A model generated the notes under the pieces. It saw only the letters and a list, made by a program, of their open reading frames with translations. It was not told the DNA's origin and made no database searches. Below are positions 36,549 through 45,292 of a stretch of DNA of 64,000 nt, piece after piece. Every line of letters begins with the position of its first letter. The first letter of the stretch is position 1. The position numbers and the translations under genes were made by a program. Origin of the DNA: an uncultured Altererythrobacter sp. (GTDB lineage: Bacteria; Pseudomonadota; Alphaproteobacteria; Sphingomonadales; Sphingomonadaceae); contig CAMPIX010000009.1 in the NCBI GenBank assembly GCA_946886565.1, positions 24,796 through 88,795 on the forward strand. The letters run 5' to 3'.

Positions 36549-36920
36549 ATGACCGATTTCGACGATGGCAAGGACCAGGGCGCCCTCAGGACCATCGGCG
36601 AAGTCGGTCAGGCGCTCGGCATCAAGCCGCACGTGCTGCGCTATTGGGAGCAGCAGTTCCCGATGCTCCAGCCGCTGAAGCGCAGCGGCGGCCGCCGCTA
36701 CTACCGCGCCGACGACGTCGCGCTGGTCGAACGCATCGATCGCCTGGTGAATCGGGAAGGCTATACGCTGAAAGGTGCCAAGGCCGCGCTGAAGGGTGGA
36801 GCGACGGAGCAACGCGAGGCCGCATCGGGCGAACCGATGCAAGCGAGCGCGGCTCCCCCGGACATCCTCCCACGCATCAAGGCGATCCGCGACAACCTGA
36901 AACGCGCGCTGGCGACGTAA
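36549..36920 (+). CDS. MerR-family transcriptional regulator
   Basis: A 123-residue regulator with the MerR helix-turn-helix: RTIGEVGQALGIKPHVLRYW, then EQQFPMLQPLKRSGGRRYYR and the DVALVERIDRLV helix. No metal-binding Cys are present. This short MerR protein regularly follows ihfA in alphaproteobacteria. Its ligand and targets are not known. It starts 12 bases after ihfA, so it is in the same operon. Confidence 0.88.
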   Translation: MTDFDDGKDQGALRTIGEVGQALGIKPHVLRYWEQQFPMLQPLKRSGGRRYYRADDVALVERIDRLVNREGYTLKGAKAALKGGATEQREAASGEPMQASAAPPDILPRIKAIRDNLKRALAT

Positions 36921-36970
36921 CCGCTTCTGCTCTTAGACTCCGCCTCCAGCACCCCTGACCGGGCCGACGC

Positions 36971-38347
36971 TCAATCCGATGGGATGAGCGTCAGCTCGGT
37001 CTGCCGCTCGTCGAGATAGCGCACCGTCTCGCCGTCGAACCAGGCGTTTTCCTCGGACCGGAAGTCCACCCGTTGTCCGTCCCATTCGGGCACCGCGCTG
37101 TAGCTCGTCAGCTCGATCGACCACGCGGTATCGGCGCGAACGGCATACTCTCCGCGCGGATCGCCGTTCTGGTTGTCCCAGAAGCCGATCGCCGAACCCG
37201 CGCCGTGTCCGTGCAAGCCGATCGGATGCGAATAGATCGAAGGCTCCAGCCCTTCCGCGATCGCCGCGGCGCGGGCGCGGGCGAGGATGGCATTGCCGCT
37301 GAGGCCGCTTTCGAAGGCGGCGACGAGGTGGTCCTGCACCCGGTTGGTCGCGCGCAGGCCCGCGGCCAGCCCGTCCGGCGCCGCGGCCTCGCCCGGCTTG
37401 AGAACATAGGCGAGGTGCTGCGTGTCGGTGTTGAGCCGCAGGTAAGTGAGGCCGAAATCGGTCCACAGCAGGTCTCCCGGCCGGATCACCGTATCGCCGT
37501 CGAGCATGCCTTCGCTGCCCTGTCTCTGGATGCCGACCGAGGGATGGAACCATGCCCTGAGACCCAGCGCGCTTAGTTTCTCCCGGTACCACCATTCGAC
37601 ATCTGCGGCGGTGGTCTTGCCGGGTTCGATGACCTTGCGGGAGAAGGCCTCGGCGATCAGCGCGTGGGCGATCCGGACTATGCCCGGATAGATTTCCAGC
37701 TCGGTCGGGCTGCGGCTCTCGAGCCAGCGCAGCGACAGGGTTTCGCCCGAGACGATCCGGTCGCGATACTCCGGCGCCAGCACCTCCGTCATCGCGCGGT
37801 ACTGGCTATGGGTCATGCCGTCGGCGAACGCGGTGAGGTCCGAGGTGTTGACCGCGATGGACTTCGGATCGCGCGCCGCCACGATGTCGGCGAGCGCTTG
37901 CCACTGGTCCGGCTGCTTGGCCGGATCCCACGCGCCTTCGAAGAAGTCGCCGAGCCCGTAGCGGCTGACCGTCAGCCGCTCGATCGGCTCGCCCTCACCG
38001 GGATCGAACAGCACCAGGATCGTTCGCCGCCGTGCGTGCATGCTCTTCGCGTCGAGCATCGATGCGGTCACCGGGTCTTCGAAATATTCGCGCGACATGA
38101 GCACCCACATGTCGATCCCCTGTTCGCGCATGAGTTGCGGGAGCAGGGTGTCGAGGCGCTCCTTGAGAATGCGATCGATCACGACCGCGCGCTCGCGGTG
38201 CGACAGGATCGGCGGCATTTGCGGTGCGGGCTCTTCCGCCTCGCGCATCGCGAGAATGGGAACCCGCGCTCCCGTAACCGAGCCCGGGACGAACATGGCG
38301 AAAAATACAAGCGATGAGAGTATCTTGCGCAAAGTCTTTTCCGGCAA
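36971..38347 (-). CDS. Exported M24-family (Xaa-Pro-type) aminopeptidase
   Basis: A 458-residue metallopeptidase. It has a signal peptide (RKILSSLVFFAMFVPGSVTG), a creatinase-like N-domain (LRKLMREQGIDMWVL-like), and the pita-bread catalytic domain from about residue 210. Candidate metal ligands are Asp in LLWTDFGLTYLRLNTDTQH, His in HPIGLHGHGAG and Glu in WSIELTS. It would remove N-terminal residues preceding proline in the periplasm. Some of the five ligands deviate from the canonical spacing, so activity should be considered probable rather than certain. Confidence 0.82.
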   Translation of the reverse strand: MPEKTLRKILSSLVFFAMFVPGSVTGARVPILAMREAEEPAPQMPPILSHRERAVVIDRILKERLDTLLPQLMREQGIDMWVLMSREYFEDPVTASMLDAKSMHARRRTILVLFDPGEGEPIERLTVSRYGLGDFFEGAWDPAKQPDQWQALADIVAARDPKSIAVNTSDLTAFADGMTHSQYRAMTEVLAPEYRDRIVSGETLSLRWLESRSPTELEIYPGIVRIAHALIAEAFSRKVIEPGKTTAADVEWWYREKLSALGLRAWFHPSVGIQRQGSEGMLDGDTVIRPGDLLWTDFGLTYLRLNTDTQHLAYVLKPGEAAAPDGLAAGLRATNRVQDHLVAAFESGLSGNAILARARAAAIAEGLEPSIYSHPIGLHGHGAGSAIGFWDNQNGDPRGEYAVRADTAWSIELTSYSAVPEWDGQRVDFRSEENAWFDGETVRYLDERQTELTLIPSD

Positions 38348-38372
38348 CTCGCGATCCCCTTTTGAAGTGTTG

Positions 38373-41300
38373 CTACTCCGCCGCCAGCAGTTCTTCGGCT
38401 GCGCCGAGGTCCACGCTCACCAAGCGGCTCACCCCCTTTTCGATCATCGTCACGCCGAACAGGCGGTGCATGCGGCTCATGGTCACCGCGTTGTGGGTGA
38501 CGATCAGGTAGCGGGTCGCGGTTTCCTTCACCATCGCGTCGAGCAGGTCGCAGAAGCGGTCGATATTGGCGTCGTCCAATGGTGCATCGACTTCGTCGAG
38601 CACGCAGATCGGTGCGGGGTTGGTGAGGAACAGCGCGAAGATCAGCGCGATCGCGGTCAGCGCCTGCTCGCCGCCCGATAGCAGGGTAAGCGACTGCAGC
38701 CGCTTGCCCGGCGGCTGGGCGAAGATCTCCAGCCCGGCCTCGAGCGGATCGTCGCTGTCGATCAGCGCGAGGTGCGCCTGCCCACCCTCGAACAGGCGGG
38801 TGAACAGGCGGCGGAAATGGGTGTCGACCTGCTCGAACGCGGCGCGCAGCCGCTCGCGTCCCTCGCGGTTCAAGTTGCCGATCGAGCCGCGCAGGCGGTG
38901 CACCGCCTCGGCGAGCTCGGCCTGCTCAGCAGTGCTCGCGCCGTGCTCCGCCTCGATCCGGGCGAGCTCCTCGGCGGCGACGAGGTTGACCGGCCCGATC
39001 CGCTCGCGCCCGGCGACGAGGCGGTCCATCTCCTCGGACTCGGTGGCCGAATCGCCGACCTTGGCTTCCTCGAACTCGAACCGGCCGGCGAGCAGCGGCG
39101 GGGGGCACTGAAAGCGCTCGCCCGAGATGCGCGCCATCTCGCCGCGCCGGGCTTCCTCGTTCTCTGCGCGCGCGGCGAGCCCGGCGCGGGTCTCGCGGGC
39201 ACTGGCGAGCCCCTCGTTCGCCTCGGCAAATGCGCGTTCGGCGGCGTCGGCGGCGCTCTGCGCTTCGGCAACCGCGGCCTCGGCCTCCGCGAGCTCCCTG
39301 CCGAGCCGCTCGCGCACCGCGTCGCCCTGTTCGATCTCGCGCATCAGCCCCTCGGGCTTGGCCGCCATGACCGCGCGCTCCTCGGCGATTTCCTCGAAGC
39401 GCCGCTCCATGCCCGAGAGCCGCTGCGCCGCCTCGCCCGAGCGCGCCTGCCAGTTGGTCATGTCCGAACGTTGTGCCGCGGCCCGCTCGCGCGCGACCGC
39501 CAGCCCCTGATCGTGCGCTGCGAGCTCGGCCGCGGCAGCTTGCTGCGCCGAGCGCGCCGCCTCGTTCCGGGCCTGCGCCGCATCGAGCGCCGCGCGCCCG
39601 GTCGCCGGGTCGGGCAGGGCGGCCTTTCGCTCTTGCGCCGCCGAGAGTTCGTGTTCGGCCTGTCCACGCTGTTCGGCCAGTTCCCCCGCCGCTTCGTCGA
39701 GTTCGGCCAACCGTGTGGCCATGCGCTCGCGCGCCGCTTCGGCCTGATCGAGTGCGCGCAGCGCCTGCCGCTCGGTCTCGCTCGCCTCGGCGATCCCGCG
39801 TTCGGCCGCGACCAGCGCGCGCTGGAGATCGGACAGCTCCTCCTGCGCCGAGCCCTGCGCCGCCTCCGCCGCTACAACCGCCTGCCGCAGCGCCGGCAGC
39901 TCGCTCTCTAGCTCGGCAAATCGATTTTCCGCTTCGAGCCGCGCCGCCTCCGCTGCGCCTTCGCCGCGCGCGACGAACCCGTCCCACCGGCGCAAGTGCC
40001 CGCCGGTCGTCACCAGCCATTCGCCGGGGCCAAGCGCGCGGCCGTCGTCGCTATCCGCTACGTGGACCAGCGCCAGCCGCGCGGCGAGTTCGGGCGGGCA
40101 GTGGGGAACGTGCGCGGCGAGATTATCCGGCACCGGCGCGGGCGCCGCGCTCCCGGTCCAGAAACGCCCGTCCCCCTCGGCCGCACCGAGCGGCGCCCTG
40201 GCGTCGCGCCCCAGCACCGCGGCGAGCGCGCGTTCGTAGCCTTTCGCCGCGCGCACCTTGTCGAGCGCCGCGGGCCGCCCCTTGCGCCCCGCCGCCTGCC
40301 GCTCGCGCGCCTCGCGGTCGCGCTTGAGCGCACTCCATTCGCGCTCGACCCCCGCCAGTTCCGCGCGCGCCGAAGCGAGGGCGCTCGCCGCCTCGTCGCG
40401 CGCCGATTGCAGCGCATCCTTGCGCGCACGTTCGGCATCGAGCGCCTCGCGCAGCCGCGCCAGTTCGCGCGTGGCCTCTTCGGCCGCACGAGCCGCTTCG
40501 GTTACGGCTTCGTCCGGATCGCCCGCTTCGGACAGCGCCCGGCGCGCCTCATCCTGCCGCCGGGTTTCGGATTCGAGCCGCGCAAGCCGCGCCTCGGCCT
40601 GTTCGATCGCGGCCTGTGCGACGCGCCATTCGGCCTCGACCCGGGCGTGGTCGGCGGTCGCTTTGGCCAGTGCCAGTTCCGCCGCGCGGCCCGCGCGCTC
40701 GCTGTCGTCCAGCTTTGCCGCCAGCGCCGGTCGCTGCGCCTCGTCGTGGGCAAGGGCCTTCTCGTTCGCAGCGAGATCCTTCTCGAGCCGCGCCAGCGCT
40801 TCTGCCGCGTCACGCGTCAGCCGGTCGGCATCCTTGCGATCCTCCTCCAGCCGTGCGCGCTGGCGATCGAGATCGGCGAGACGCTGCTCGGCCGCTTCGA
40901 GCTGGCTGGTGAGCGCGGCCATGCGGTGGCCGTGCGCCGAGGCATCGTCGCGCCGGTCGGCGAGTTCGTCGCGCGCTTCGGCCAGCGCCTTGGTGGCGAC
41001 GTGCTGTGCCTTTTGCGCCGTATCGGCCCCGCCCTTGGCCGAAGTTACCCGTGCATCCGCCGCCTTCGCCTCCTCGCGCGCAGCCTCGGCCGAAGCCGCC
41101 GCATCGCGCCAGCGGGCGAACAGCAGCCGCGCCTCGGCGACGCGTATCTGGTCGGACAGCCTGGTATAGCGCTCGGCCTGCTTGGCTTGCCGCCGCAGCG
41201 AGGCGATCTGCGAATCGAGCCCCGCCATCAGGTCCTCGAGCCGCGCGAGATTGGCCTCGGTCTGGCGCAGCTTGCTTTCGGCATCGCGGCGGCGGACGTG

Positions 41301-41792
41301 GAGGCCTGCGATCCCGGCTGCTTCCTCGAGCATCATGCGCCGCTCGGCAGGCTTGGCCGCGATTACCTGCGCGATCTTGCCCTGGCTGACGAGCGCCGGG
41401 CTGTGCGCGCCGGTGGCCGCGTCGGCGAAGGTCAGTGCCACGTCCTTCGCGCGCACGTCGCGCCCGTTGACACGATAGGCGCTGCCCGCGCCACGCTCGA
41501 TCCGGCGCAGCACTTCGAGTTCCTCGCCCTCGCCGGTCTCGGCCTGAAGCACGACTTCGGCGAAGTCGCGCGGCGGGCGGCTGGCGGTGCCGGCGAAGAT
41601 CACATCCTCCATCCCGCCCGAGCGCATGGATTTGGGCGAGTTTTCGCCCATGACCCAGCGTATCGCCTCGAGCAGGTTGGACTTGCCGCAGCCGTTGGGG
41701 CCGACCACGCCGGTCAGGCCGGGTTCGATGCTCAGGACCGCGGGCTCGACGAAGCTCTTGAAACCGCTGAGCCTGAGCCGCCTGATTTGCAT
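38373..41792 (-). CDS. smc: Chromosome segregation ATPase SMC
   Basis: The 1139-residue condensin ATPase that loops and segregates the chromosome. Walker A is GPNGCGKSNLLEAIRWVMG near residue 32. Long coiled coils flank a central hinge (around residues 500-640, with GYERALAAVLG). The C-terminal head has the ABC signature LLSGGEQALTAIALIFAL and Walker B CVLDEVDAPLDDAN. ATG 41792 (MQIRRLRLSGFKSF) is the family start. The coding strand explains the many spurious long antisense frames in this stretch. It follows the dsbA gene after 28 bases. Confidence 0.97.
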   Translation of the reverse strand: MQIRRLRLSGFKSFVEPAVLSIEPGLTGVVGPNGCGKSNLLEAIRWVMGENSPKSMRSGGMEDVIFAGTASRPPRDFAEVVLQAETGEGEELEVLRRIERGAGSAYRVNGRDVRAKDVALTFADAATGAHSPALVSQGKIAQVIAAKPAERRMMLEEAAGIAGLHVRRRDAESKLRQTEANLARLEDLMAGLDSQIASLRRQAKQAERYTRLSDQIRVAEARLLFARWRDAAASAEAAREEAKAADARVTSAKGGADTAQKAQHVATKALAEARDELADRRDDASAHGHRMAALTSQLEAAEQRLADLDRQRARLEEDRKDADRLTRDAAEALARLEKDLAANEKALAHDEAQRPALAAKLDDSERAGRAAELALAKATADHARVEAEWRVAQAAIEQAEARLARLESETRRQDEARRALSEAGDPDEAVTEAARAAEEATRELARLREALDAERARKDALQSARDEAASALASARAELAGVEREWSALKRDREARERQAAGRKGRPAALDKVRAAKGYERALAAVLGRDARAPLGAAEGDGRFWTGSAAPAPVPDNLAAHVPHCPPELAARLALVHVADSDDGRALGPGEWLVTTGGHLRRWDGFVARGEGAAEAARLEAENRFAELESELPALRQAVVAAEAAQGSAQEELSDLQRALVAAERGIAEASETERQALRALDQAEAARERMATRLAELDEAAGELAEQRGQAEHELSAAQERKAALPDPATGRAALDAAQARNEAARSAQQAAAAELAAHDQGLAVARERAAAQRSDMTNWQARSGEAAQRLSGMERRFEEIAEERAVMAAKPEGLMREIEQGDAVRERLGRELAEAEAAVAEAQSAADAAERAFAEANEGLASARETRAGLAARAENEEARRGEMARISGERFQCPPPLLAGRFEFEEAKVGDSATESEEMDRLVAGRERIGPVNLVAAEELARIEAEHGASTAEQAELAEAVHRLRGSIGNLNREGRERLRAAFEQVDTHFRRLFTRLFEGGQAHLALIDSDDPLEAGLEIFAQPPGKRLQSLTLLSGGEQALTAIALIFALFLTNPAPICVLDEVDAPLDDANIDRFCDLLDAMVKETATRYLIVTHNAVTMSRMHRLFGVTMIEKGVSRLVSVDLGAAEELLAAE

Positions 41793-41820
41793 CGTGCCGG
41801 GCGCCCCCTCCTGCGGCGCC

Positions 41821-42573
41821 TTACCTGGCGCCGGCGTTCTGGAGTAGCGGCTCGACCTCGGTCCACGAGCTCTCGTCGAGCATGCGGCCGTTGAGGAAGA
41901 AGGTCGGCGTGCGGGTGATCTGGTCTTCCTGCGCCTGGCTGTCGAGCTGTTCGGCGAGCTGTTCCATCGCAGCGAAATCGGCGAGGCAGGCACGCGCCTG
42001 ATCCTTGCTCAGCCCGCGCGCGGCGAAGAAGTCGAGGAACCCGGCATTTTCGGCGAACGCGACGAAGCGCTGGTCCTCGGGCAGACCCATCGCCTGTTCG
42101 AGCGCGGGCGCGTTCGCCTGCATCGGATCGAGCACGGCGTTGAGGTTGCCCCAGACCTGATCTGCAAGCGGCACCGCAGCTTCGTTGCTGCCGCAGCTGA
42201 TCAACCGGGTGAGAATCAGATCGGGCGCGCCGTGGATCAGCGTGCTGCGGAACTCGAAGTTGACGCGGCCCGAATTGACGTAGTCGCCGAGAAGTTCCTC
42301 CGACGCCTGCTGCGAGAAGGCGGCGCAGGCCGGGCAGGTGAGCGAACCATACTCGACCAGTTCGATCGGCGCTTCTGGGTTTCCGACGAGGAAACCGCCT
42401 TCCTCCGTCACCTCAACGACGTTGCGCCATTCGGTGCCGGCGGGCGCGGGAACTTCGGCGAGCGGTTCGGACGATGTCGCCGCGCCTTCGGTGGTTTCCG
42501 AACCGCAGGCGGCGAGGCCGAGCGCGAGCGGCGCGGCGAGCGTGGCGAGGGCGATCCGGCGAAACATGGTCAT
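41821..42573 (-). CDS. DsbA-family thiol oxidoreductase (lipoprotein form)
   Basis: A 250-residue thioredoxin-fold protein with a lipoprotein signal (LATLAAPLALGLAAC, lipobox LAAC). The active site is TCPACAAF (C-P-A-C), the cis-Pro is in RTPTFFLNG, and an inserted helical domain lies between. It is predicted to form or isomerise disulphides in the periplasm. ATG 42573 (MTMFRRIALA) has an upstream AGGA. It is one of two DsbA-like genes in tandem here, between dciA and smc. Confidence 0.88.
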   Translation of the reverse strand: MTMFRRIALATLAAPLALGLAACGSETTEGAATSSEPLAEVPAPAGTEWRNVVEVTEEGGFLVGNPEAPIELVEYGSLTCPACAAFSQQASEELLGDYVNSGRVNFEFRSTLIHGAPDLILTRLISCGSNEAAVPLADQVWGNLNAVLDPMQANAPALEQAMGLPEDQRFVAFAENAGFLDFFAARGLSKDQARACLADFAAMEQLAEQLDSQAQEDQITRTPTFFLNGRMLDESSWTEVEPLLQNAGAR

Positions 42574-42687
42574 GGCGATACTGGTCCTTTGCGGGAATTG
42601 GCCGAGGCTAGACGAACGGGCGCGCCGGTAGAAGCGCGGGTGAGGGCTTTCCACAGCTTGTCGCCGCAGGGAACCCCCCGATCGCAA

Positions 42688-43365
42688 CTAGAACCGCGCG
42701 TTGAGCTGCGGGGCGAGCATTTTCCAGTCGTGCGTGCCCGCCAGCGTCACGCCGTCGAGCACGAAGCTGGGGGTGCCGTGGATGTGGTATTTCTCGGTCG
42801 CGGTCTGGCTGCTCGCGGCGAGCGCGCGCGCATCGGTGTCGCTGGCGAGGCAGCGGTCGATCTCGGTCCGCTCGTAGCCGCGGCTCGCCATCAGCTTGTA
42901 GAATCCGAGATCGGATGCGATCGCGCGTCGGCGCGCGGACTGGCTCCCGCTCTGCCAGCGCGCGCGCTGTGCGCTGGTCGCCTCGACGTAGCGATCGAGC
43001 CACTCGTCCTGCGCGTTCATGAACAGCGTGTGGTTGCGCAGGAACTTCGACGGTTCGCCGCAGGCGACCAGCATGGTCGCCACGAGATCGGCCGAATTGC
43101 GCAGCATCGGCCGGATTTCGAGCTCGAGCTTGCCGGTGCCGATATAGGCGATCTGCAGCGGCGCCTCGCCTTCGGTGGTGAACTGTGCGCAGTGCGGGCA
43201 GGTATAGCTGACGAAGGCGATCAGCTCGACCTTCGCCTCGGGATTGCCGATGCGATGTGCGCCGTCGGCCTCGACCACGCTGGTGTTCCAGTTGCCGGCA
43301 TTGCCGAGCGCGAAGACCGCCGCTGCGGCAAGCACGCCGGCCTTTGCGATACGCCCCAGTCTCAT
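42688..43365 (-). CDS. DsbA-family thiol oxidoreductase
   Basis: A 225-residue thioredoxin-fold protein with an N-terminal signal (RLGRIAKAGVLAAAAVFALG), the active site TCPHCAQF (C-P-H-C as in E. coli DsbA), and cis-Pro in HGTPSFVLDG. It is periplasmic. It starts with ATGA overlapping the dciA stop, so it is co-translated with that gene. The downstream copy has C-P-A-C instead and is lipid-anchored, so the pair may divide oxidase and isomerase-like work (inference). Confidence 0.9.
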   Translation of the reverse strand: MRLGRIAKAGVLAAAAVFALGNAGNWNTSVVEADGAHRIGNPEAKVELIAFVSYTCPHCAQFTTEGEAPLQIAYIGTGKLELEIRPMLRNSADLVATMLVACGEPSKFLRNHTLFMNAQDEWLDRYVEATSAQRARWQSGSQSARRRAIASDLGFYKLMASRGYERTEIDRCLASDTDARALAASSQTATEKYHIHGTPSFVLDGVTLAGTHDWKMLAPQLNARF

Positions 43366-43898
43366 CGTTCCTGTTCCTCCTTGGATCCCAGGCTGCGGGC
43401 CAGCGATTCGAGCACCGTTCGCAGCTCCGGATCGCCGATATCGCGCAGGGATTCACCCAGTTCCATCGGGATCGGCTTGAGCGAAGGCGGCGCCTTGGCG
43501 CGCGCCATGTCGTCGCGTGGCTTAACCTCGCCTTGCCGCAGCTTGACGCGCGATACGGCCTTGTAGCCGAAGAAGCGGTTCACCCGCTCCATGATCTCGG
43601 GGATCACATGCTGGATCAGCGGCGCGTGCGCGGGCACGACCACGAGCTGGAGGATGCCCTCGACTTTCTCGCCGGGGGGAAAGCGGATCGCCTCGGGCAT
43701 GCACACGCGGGCGTGCTGCTCGCCGACGATCTCGGGCCAGCGGGTGACCACGCTCGACTGCACGAAGCCGAAGCGGCGGAACGCGGTGCGCCCGATCTGC
43801 GGCATCAGGTCCGCGATCTGGCGCGCGGGGCCGCCGCGCGGCCGCTCGTAGGCGCGGCCTTTCGCGCGGCTGGTCTTCGATTTCGCGTCCCGTTCCAT
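43362..43898 (-). CDS. DciA/DUF721 family protein (replicative helicase operator)
   Basis: A 178-residue DUF721 protein. The N-terminal basic region leads into RQIADLMPQIGRTAFRRFGF, then VVTRWPEIVGEQHARVCMPE, and LQLVVVPAHAPLIQHVIPEI with FFGYKAVSRVKLRQG. These match the KH-like domain of DciA, which helps load DnaB in bacteria lacking DnaC. I use ATG 43898; ATG 43913 is possible. It is divergent from mutY, a frequent arrangement. Confidence 0.85.
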   Translation of the reverse strand: MERDAKSKTSRAKGRAYERPRGGPARQIADLMPQIGRTAFRRFGFVQSSVVTRWPEIVGEQHARVCMPEAIRFPPGEKVEGILQLVVVPAHAPLIQHVIPEIMERVNRFFGYKAVSRVKLRQGEVKPRDDMARAKAPPSLKPIPMELGESLRDIGDPELRTVLESLARSLGSKEEQER

Positions 43899-43927
43899 TA
43901 CGTCCACGCCCATGCCATAGCCCGCGC

Positions 43928-44968
43928 GTGACTGCCAGTGGCGAGACAATCGCGAGCGCGCTGCTCGCCTGGTACGACCGGCACGCGCGCGCGTTACCGT
44001 GGCGTGCGGCGCCGGGCGCGCAGCCGCCGGTCGACGATTCCTGGCCCTATCGGGTCTGGTTGTCGGAGGTGATGCTTCAGCAAACCACCGTGGCCGCGGT
44101 GAAGCCCTACTACGCCGCGTTCACTGCGCGCTGGCCGACGGTCGAGGCGCTTGCCGCCGCGCCGGAGGAGGAGGTGATGGCCGCTTGGGCGGGGCTCGGC
44201 TACTACTCGCGCGCGCGCAATTTGGTGAAATGCGCGCGCGCGGTCGCCGAGCTCGGCGGCTTTCCCGAGAGCGAGGCCGAGTTGCGCAAGCTGCCGGGGC
44301 TGGGCGACTACACCGCCGCCGCGGTCGCAGCGATCGCCTTCGGCCGGCGCGCGGTAGTGGTCGACGCCAACGTCGAACGCGTGGTCGCGCGGCTGTTCGC
44401 GATCGAGACGCCGCTGCCCGCCGCGCGCAAGGCGATCCGGGCGCATGCCGATGCGATCACTCCGGTCAGGAGCGCGGGCGATTTCGCGCAGGCGATGATG
44501 GACCTCGGCTCGGGCATCTGCACCCCGCGCGATCCCAAATGCTTGCTGTGTCCTCTGTCGAACGGGTGTGAAGCGCGGCAGCGGGGCGAGCCAGCGCGCT
44601 ATCCGTTCAAGGCGCCCAAGAAAGCCAGGCCACAGCGCTCGGGCACCGCGTGGTGGATCGAGCGCGACGGCCGCGTGTGGCTCGTGCGCCGGCCGGGCAA
44701 GGGCATGCTCGGCGGGATGCGCGCCTTGCCCGACGATGGCTGGTCGGCGCGGGGCGATGGCCACGGCGAACCGCCGCTTTCAGGCGAATGGCGAGAAACG
44801 GGGGCGGTGCGCCACGGCTTCACGCACTTCGATCTCGACTTGCGGGTGATGGCGCTAAGGGGCCACGCCCAACCCTCGGGCGACGGCGAATGGTGGCCGA
44901 TAGACCACCTCGAGGCCGCCGGTCTGCCGACGCTCTTCGTCAAGGCCGCGCGGCGGGCGCTTGCCTAG
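43928..44968 (+). CDS. mutY: A/G-specific adenine glycosylase
   Basis: MutY removes adenine mispaired with 8-oxoguanine. The 346-residue product has the catalytic Glu region WLSEVMLQQTTV, the helix-hairpin-helix LPGLGDYTAAAVAAIAF, the catalytic Asp in VVDANVERVVARLF, and the 4Fe-4S cluster Cys in CTPRDPKCLLCPLSNGC. The C-terminal Nudix-like 8-oxoG-recognition domain (RRPGKGMLGGMRALPDDGW) is present. Start GTG 43928. Its end overlaps the convergent small membrane gene by four bases. Confidence 0.95.
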   Translation: MTASGETIASALLAWYDRHARALPWRAAPGAQPPVDDSWPYRVWLSEVMLQQTTVAAVKPYYAAFTARWPTVEALAAAPEEEVMAAWAGLGYYSRARNLVKCARAVAELGGFPESEAELRKLPGLGDYTAAAVAAIAFGRRAVVVDANVERVVARLFAIETPLPAARKAIRAHADAITPVRSAGDFAQAMMDLGSGICTPRDPKCLLCPLSNGCEARQRGEPARYPFKAPKKARPQRSGTAWWIERDGRVWLVRRPGKGMLGGMRALPDDGWSARGDGHGEPPLSGEWRETGAVRHGFTHFDLDLRVMALRGHAQPSGDGEWWPIDHLEAAGLPTLFVKAARRALA

Positions 44969-45186
44969 ATAATTCCGCCGCCCAGCATCAGCCGCAACAC
45001 CGCGATCGCGAACACGATCAGGCAGAAGTTGCGCCCGGCATTGCTCGACGACAGCGCGCCGAGCCCGATCCCGACCACTACGATCGGCAGCGCGAACCAG
45101 TTGCCCCAGCCGAGGAAGGGGATGGTCGAAGGGATCACGATCACCAGCGCGACGATCCCGGCGAGGATGGAAAGCAGGTTGAGCAT
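44965..45186 (-). CDS. Small two-to-three-helix membrane protein
   Basis: A 73-residue hydrophobic protein (MLNLLSILAGIVALVIVIPS, then PFLGWGNWFALPIVVVGIGL and NFCLIVFAIAVLRLMLGGG). No named family is recognised. The codon use fits the genome, and an ATG start at 45186 gives the helix-only product. It overlaps the 3' end of mutY convergently. Confidence 0.65.
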   Translation of the reverse strand: MLNLLSILAGIVALVIVIPSTIPFLGWGNWFALPIVVVGIGLGALSSSNAGRNFCLIVFAIAVLRLMLGGGII

Positions 45187-45292
45187 GTGCCTTATATGGC
45201 TAACACAGCCGTGCCGCGCAAGAGGGGGCAATTGACCGTTCAGCCGCGATGCCGCACACCGCCGCCGACCGATTGCAAAAGAGGACCGTTCG

